Origin: Aliarcobacter sp.
GTDB lineage: Bacteria; Campylobacterota; Campylobacteria; Campylobacterales; Arcobacteraceae
Assembly (NCBI GenBank): GCA_023268955.1
Contig: JALRJW010000153.1
Location: 1 to 6,502 of the forward strand
Length of the DNA stretch: 6,502 bases
Reading direction: 5' to 3'
The translations under genes and the position numbers were made by a program. Shown here in pieces: positions 5,975 through 6,502 of this stretch (positions within the stretch are counted from its first letter, which is position 1; each line of letters begins with the position of its first letter). The notes below the pieces were generated by a model that ran no database searches, was not told the DNA's origin, and was given only the letters and a program-made list of their open reading frames with translations.

Positions 5975-6502
5975 TTAAATTGGTAAAATTATTATAAATT
6001 TTGCTCCATTTAAAGTGTTTCTAACTTTTAATTTTCCTTTCATATTTTTATCAACAATTATTTTAGACATATATAAACCTATACCTGTACCATTACTATC
6101 ATGCTTTGTTGAAAAATATGGTTCAAATATTTTATTTTTAGGTTCAACTTCTATACCACCTGCATTGTCTTCAATAACTAAAGATAAAATATTATTTTTA
6201 TTACTTGAATAAATTTTAATCCAACCATTTTTAATTTGCTTTTCGACTAAATGATCTTTTGCATTTGTAACTATATTTAAAATTACTTGCTGGAATTCAT
6301 TTAAATATGTATTTAAAACTAAATTATTATCTATCTTAATATTTAGTTTGATATCACTGTTTATCAAAGTTGACGAAACTATTGTTATAGCCGAATTTAC
6401 AGCATCTAAAAGTAAGAACTCTTCTTTTTCTTTTTTCGGCATAAAGAAATTCCTAAAATCATCGATTGTTCTAGACATATATTCTAAAACACATTCAGCT
6501 TC
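5975..6502 (-). CDS. Sensor histidine kinase, C-terminal ATPase part (partial)
   Basis: The frame is open to the right edge, giving 175 visible codons; the true start lies outside. The Met at 6478 is internal, since EAECVLEY is read in frame just before it. The fragment begins near the end of the dimerisation helix (MSRTIDDFRNFFMPKKEKEEF). This block typically follows the phospho-acceptor His helix, which is not in view. A complete HATPase domain follows. Counting from the 6478 Met, these are the N box LNEFQQVILNIVTNAKDHL (Asn72, Asp75), G1 box EDNAGGIE (Asp104, Gly107, Gly108), F box FEPYFSTK and G2 box GTGIGLYMSK (130-139), ending in NGAKFIIILPI. All ATP-binding residues are present, so it should be active. 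It would phosphorylate a response regulator not seen here. Its closeness to dctPQM suggests, without proving, a role in sensing the transported acid. Confidence 0.9.
   Translation of the reverse strand, partial: EAECVLEYMSRTIDDFRNFFMPKKEKEEFLLLDAVNSAITIVSSTLINSDIKLNIKIDNNLVLNTYLNEFQQVILNIVTNAKDHLVEKQIKNGWIKIYSSNKNNILSLVIEDNAGGIEVEPKNKIFEPYFSTKHDSNGTGIGLYMSKIIVDKNMKGKLKVRNTLNGAKFIIILPI

Noticed and set aside
5971..6003. 12-bp palindrome CAATTTAAATTG and a nearby A/T-only hairpin at the kinase stop
   Set aside because: The stems are entirely or almost entirely A/T, with no clear T tract after them, and such palindromes are expected in this composition; not strong enough to call a terminator.
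6015..6212. A 65-codon open frame on the plus strand opposite the histidine kinase
   Set aside because: It is antisense to the conserved G2, F and G1 boxes of the kinase, which explain the sequence; no ribosome binding site was seen.
6476..6478. ATG at 6478 as the start of a short stand-alone ATPase protein
   Set aside because: The frame is open upstream to the window edge and the residues around this Met match the internal block after the phospho-acceptor helix of full histidine kinases; no ribosome binding site precedes it.
1..6502. CRISPR arrays, tRNA or rRNA genes, insertion sequences, phage genes
   Set aside because: No repeat-spacer pattern, cloverleaf, rRNA segment, transposase motif or terminal inverted repeats were seen on either strand.

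Overview
The window is AT-rich and gene-dense, with codon use strongly favouring A/T-ending codons (TTA Leu, AAA Lys, AGA Arg). Together with the protein sequences, this suggests a Campylobacterota genome, most likely an Arcobacter-like marine or host-associated bacterium. The lineage is an inference from composition and remembered family resemblance, not from a search.

Layout: (1) Positions 1-2185, minus strand, hold the N-terminal half (728 codons) of the large subunit of glutamate synthase (gltB); the gene runs off the left edge. (2) Positions 2186-2431 are a divergent regulatory region with a perfect TATAAT for gltB and several candidate elements facing dctP. (3) Positions 2432-5342, plus strand, are a complete three-gene TRAP transporter operon: periplasmic binding protein (dctP), small permease (dctQ) and large permease (dctM). 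dctQ and dctM overlap by 4 bp. A long near-perfect hairpin, whose left arm lies inside the last codons of dctM, probably ends the operon. (4) Positions 5375-5803, minus strand, encode a small lipoprotein with a thioredoxin fold and a CXXC motif. (5) Positions 5864-5968, plus strand, are a possible 34-residue single-span membrane microprotein. (6) Positions 5975-6502, minus strand, are the C-terminal ATPase part of a sensor histidine kinase that runs off the right edge.

How the parts fit: DctPQM imports an organic acid, probably a C4-dicarboxylate, using an ion gradient. Such an acid could feed the TCA cycle and so the 2-oxoglutarate used by glutamate synthase. The divergent gltB/dctP arrangement therefore makes metabolic sense, but shared regulation is not shown. 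A histidine kinase close to a TRAP operon is a common pairing for dicarboxylate sensing; its sensor region and any partner regulator lie outside the window. The thioredoxin-like lipoprotein has no obvious link to transport.

Most of the window is conventional. The points most worth a second look are the long charged DctQ tail with an in-frame 18-bp tandem duplication, the coding-embedded bidirectional hairpin after dctM, the unannotated microprotein with a possible leaderless promoter, and a palindrome over the -10 box of the lipoprotein gene.
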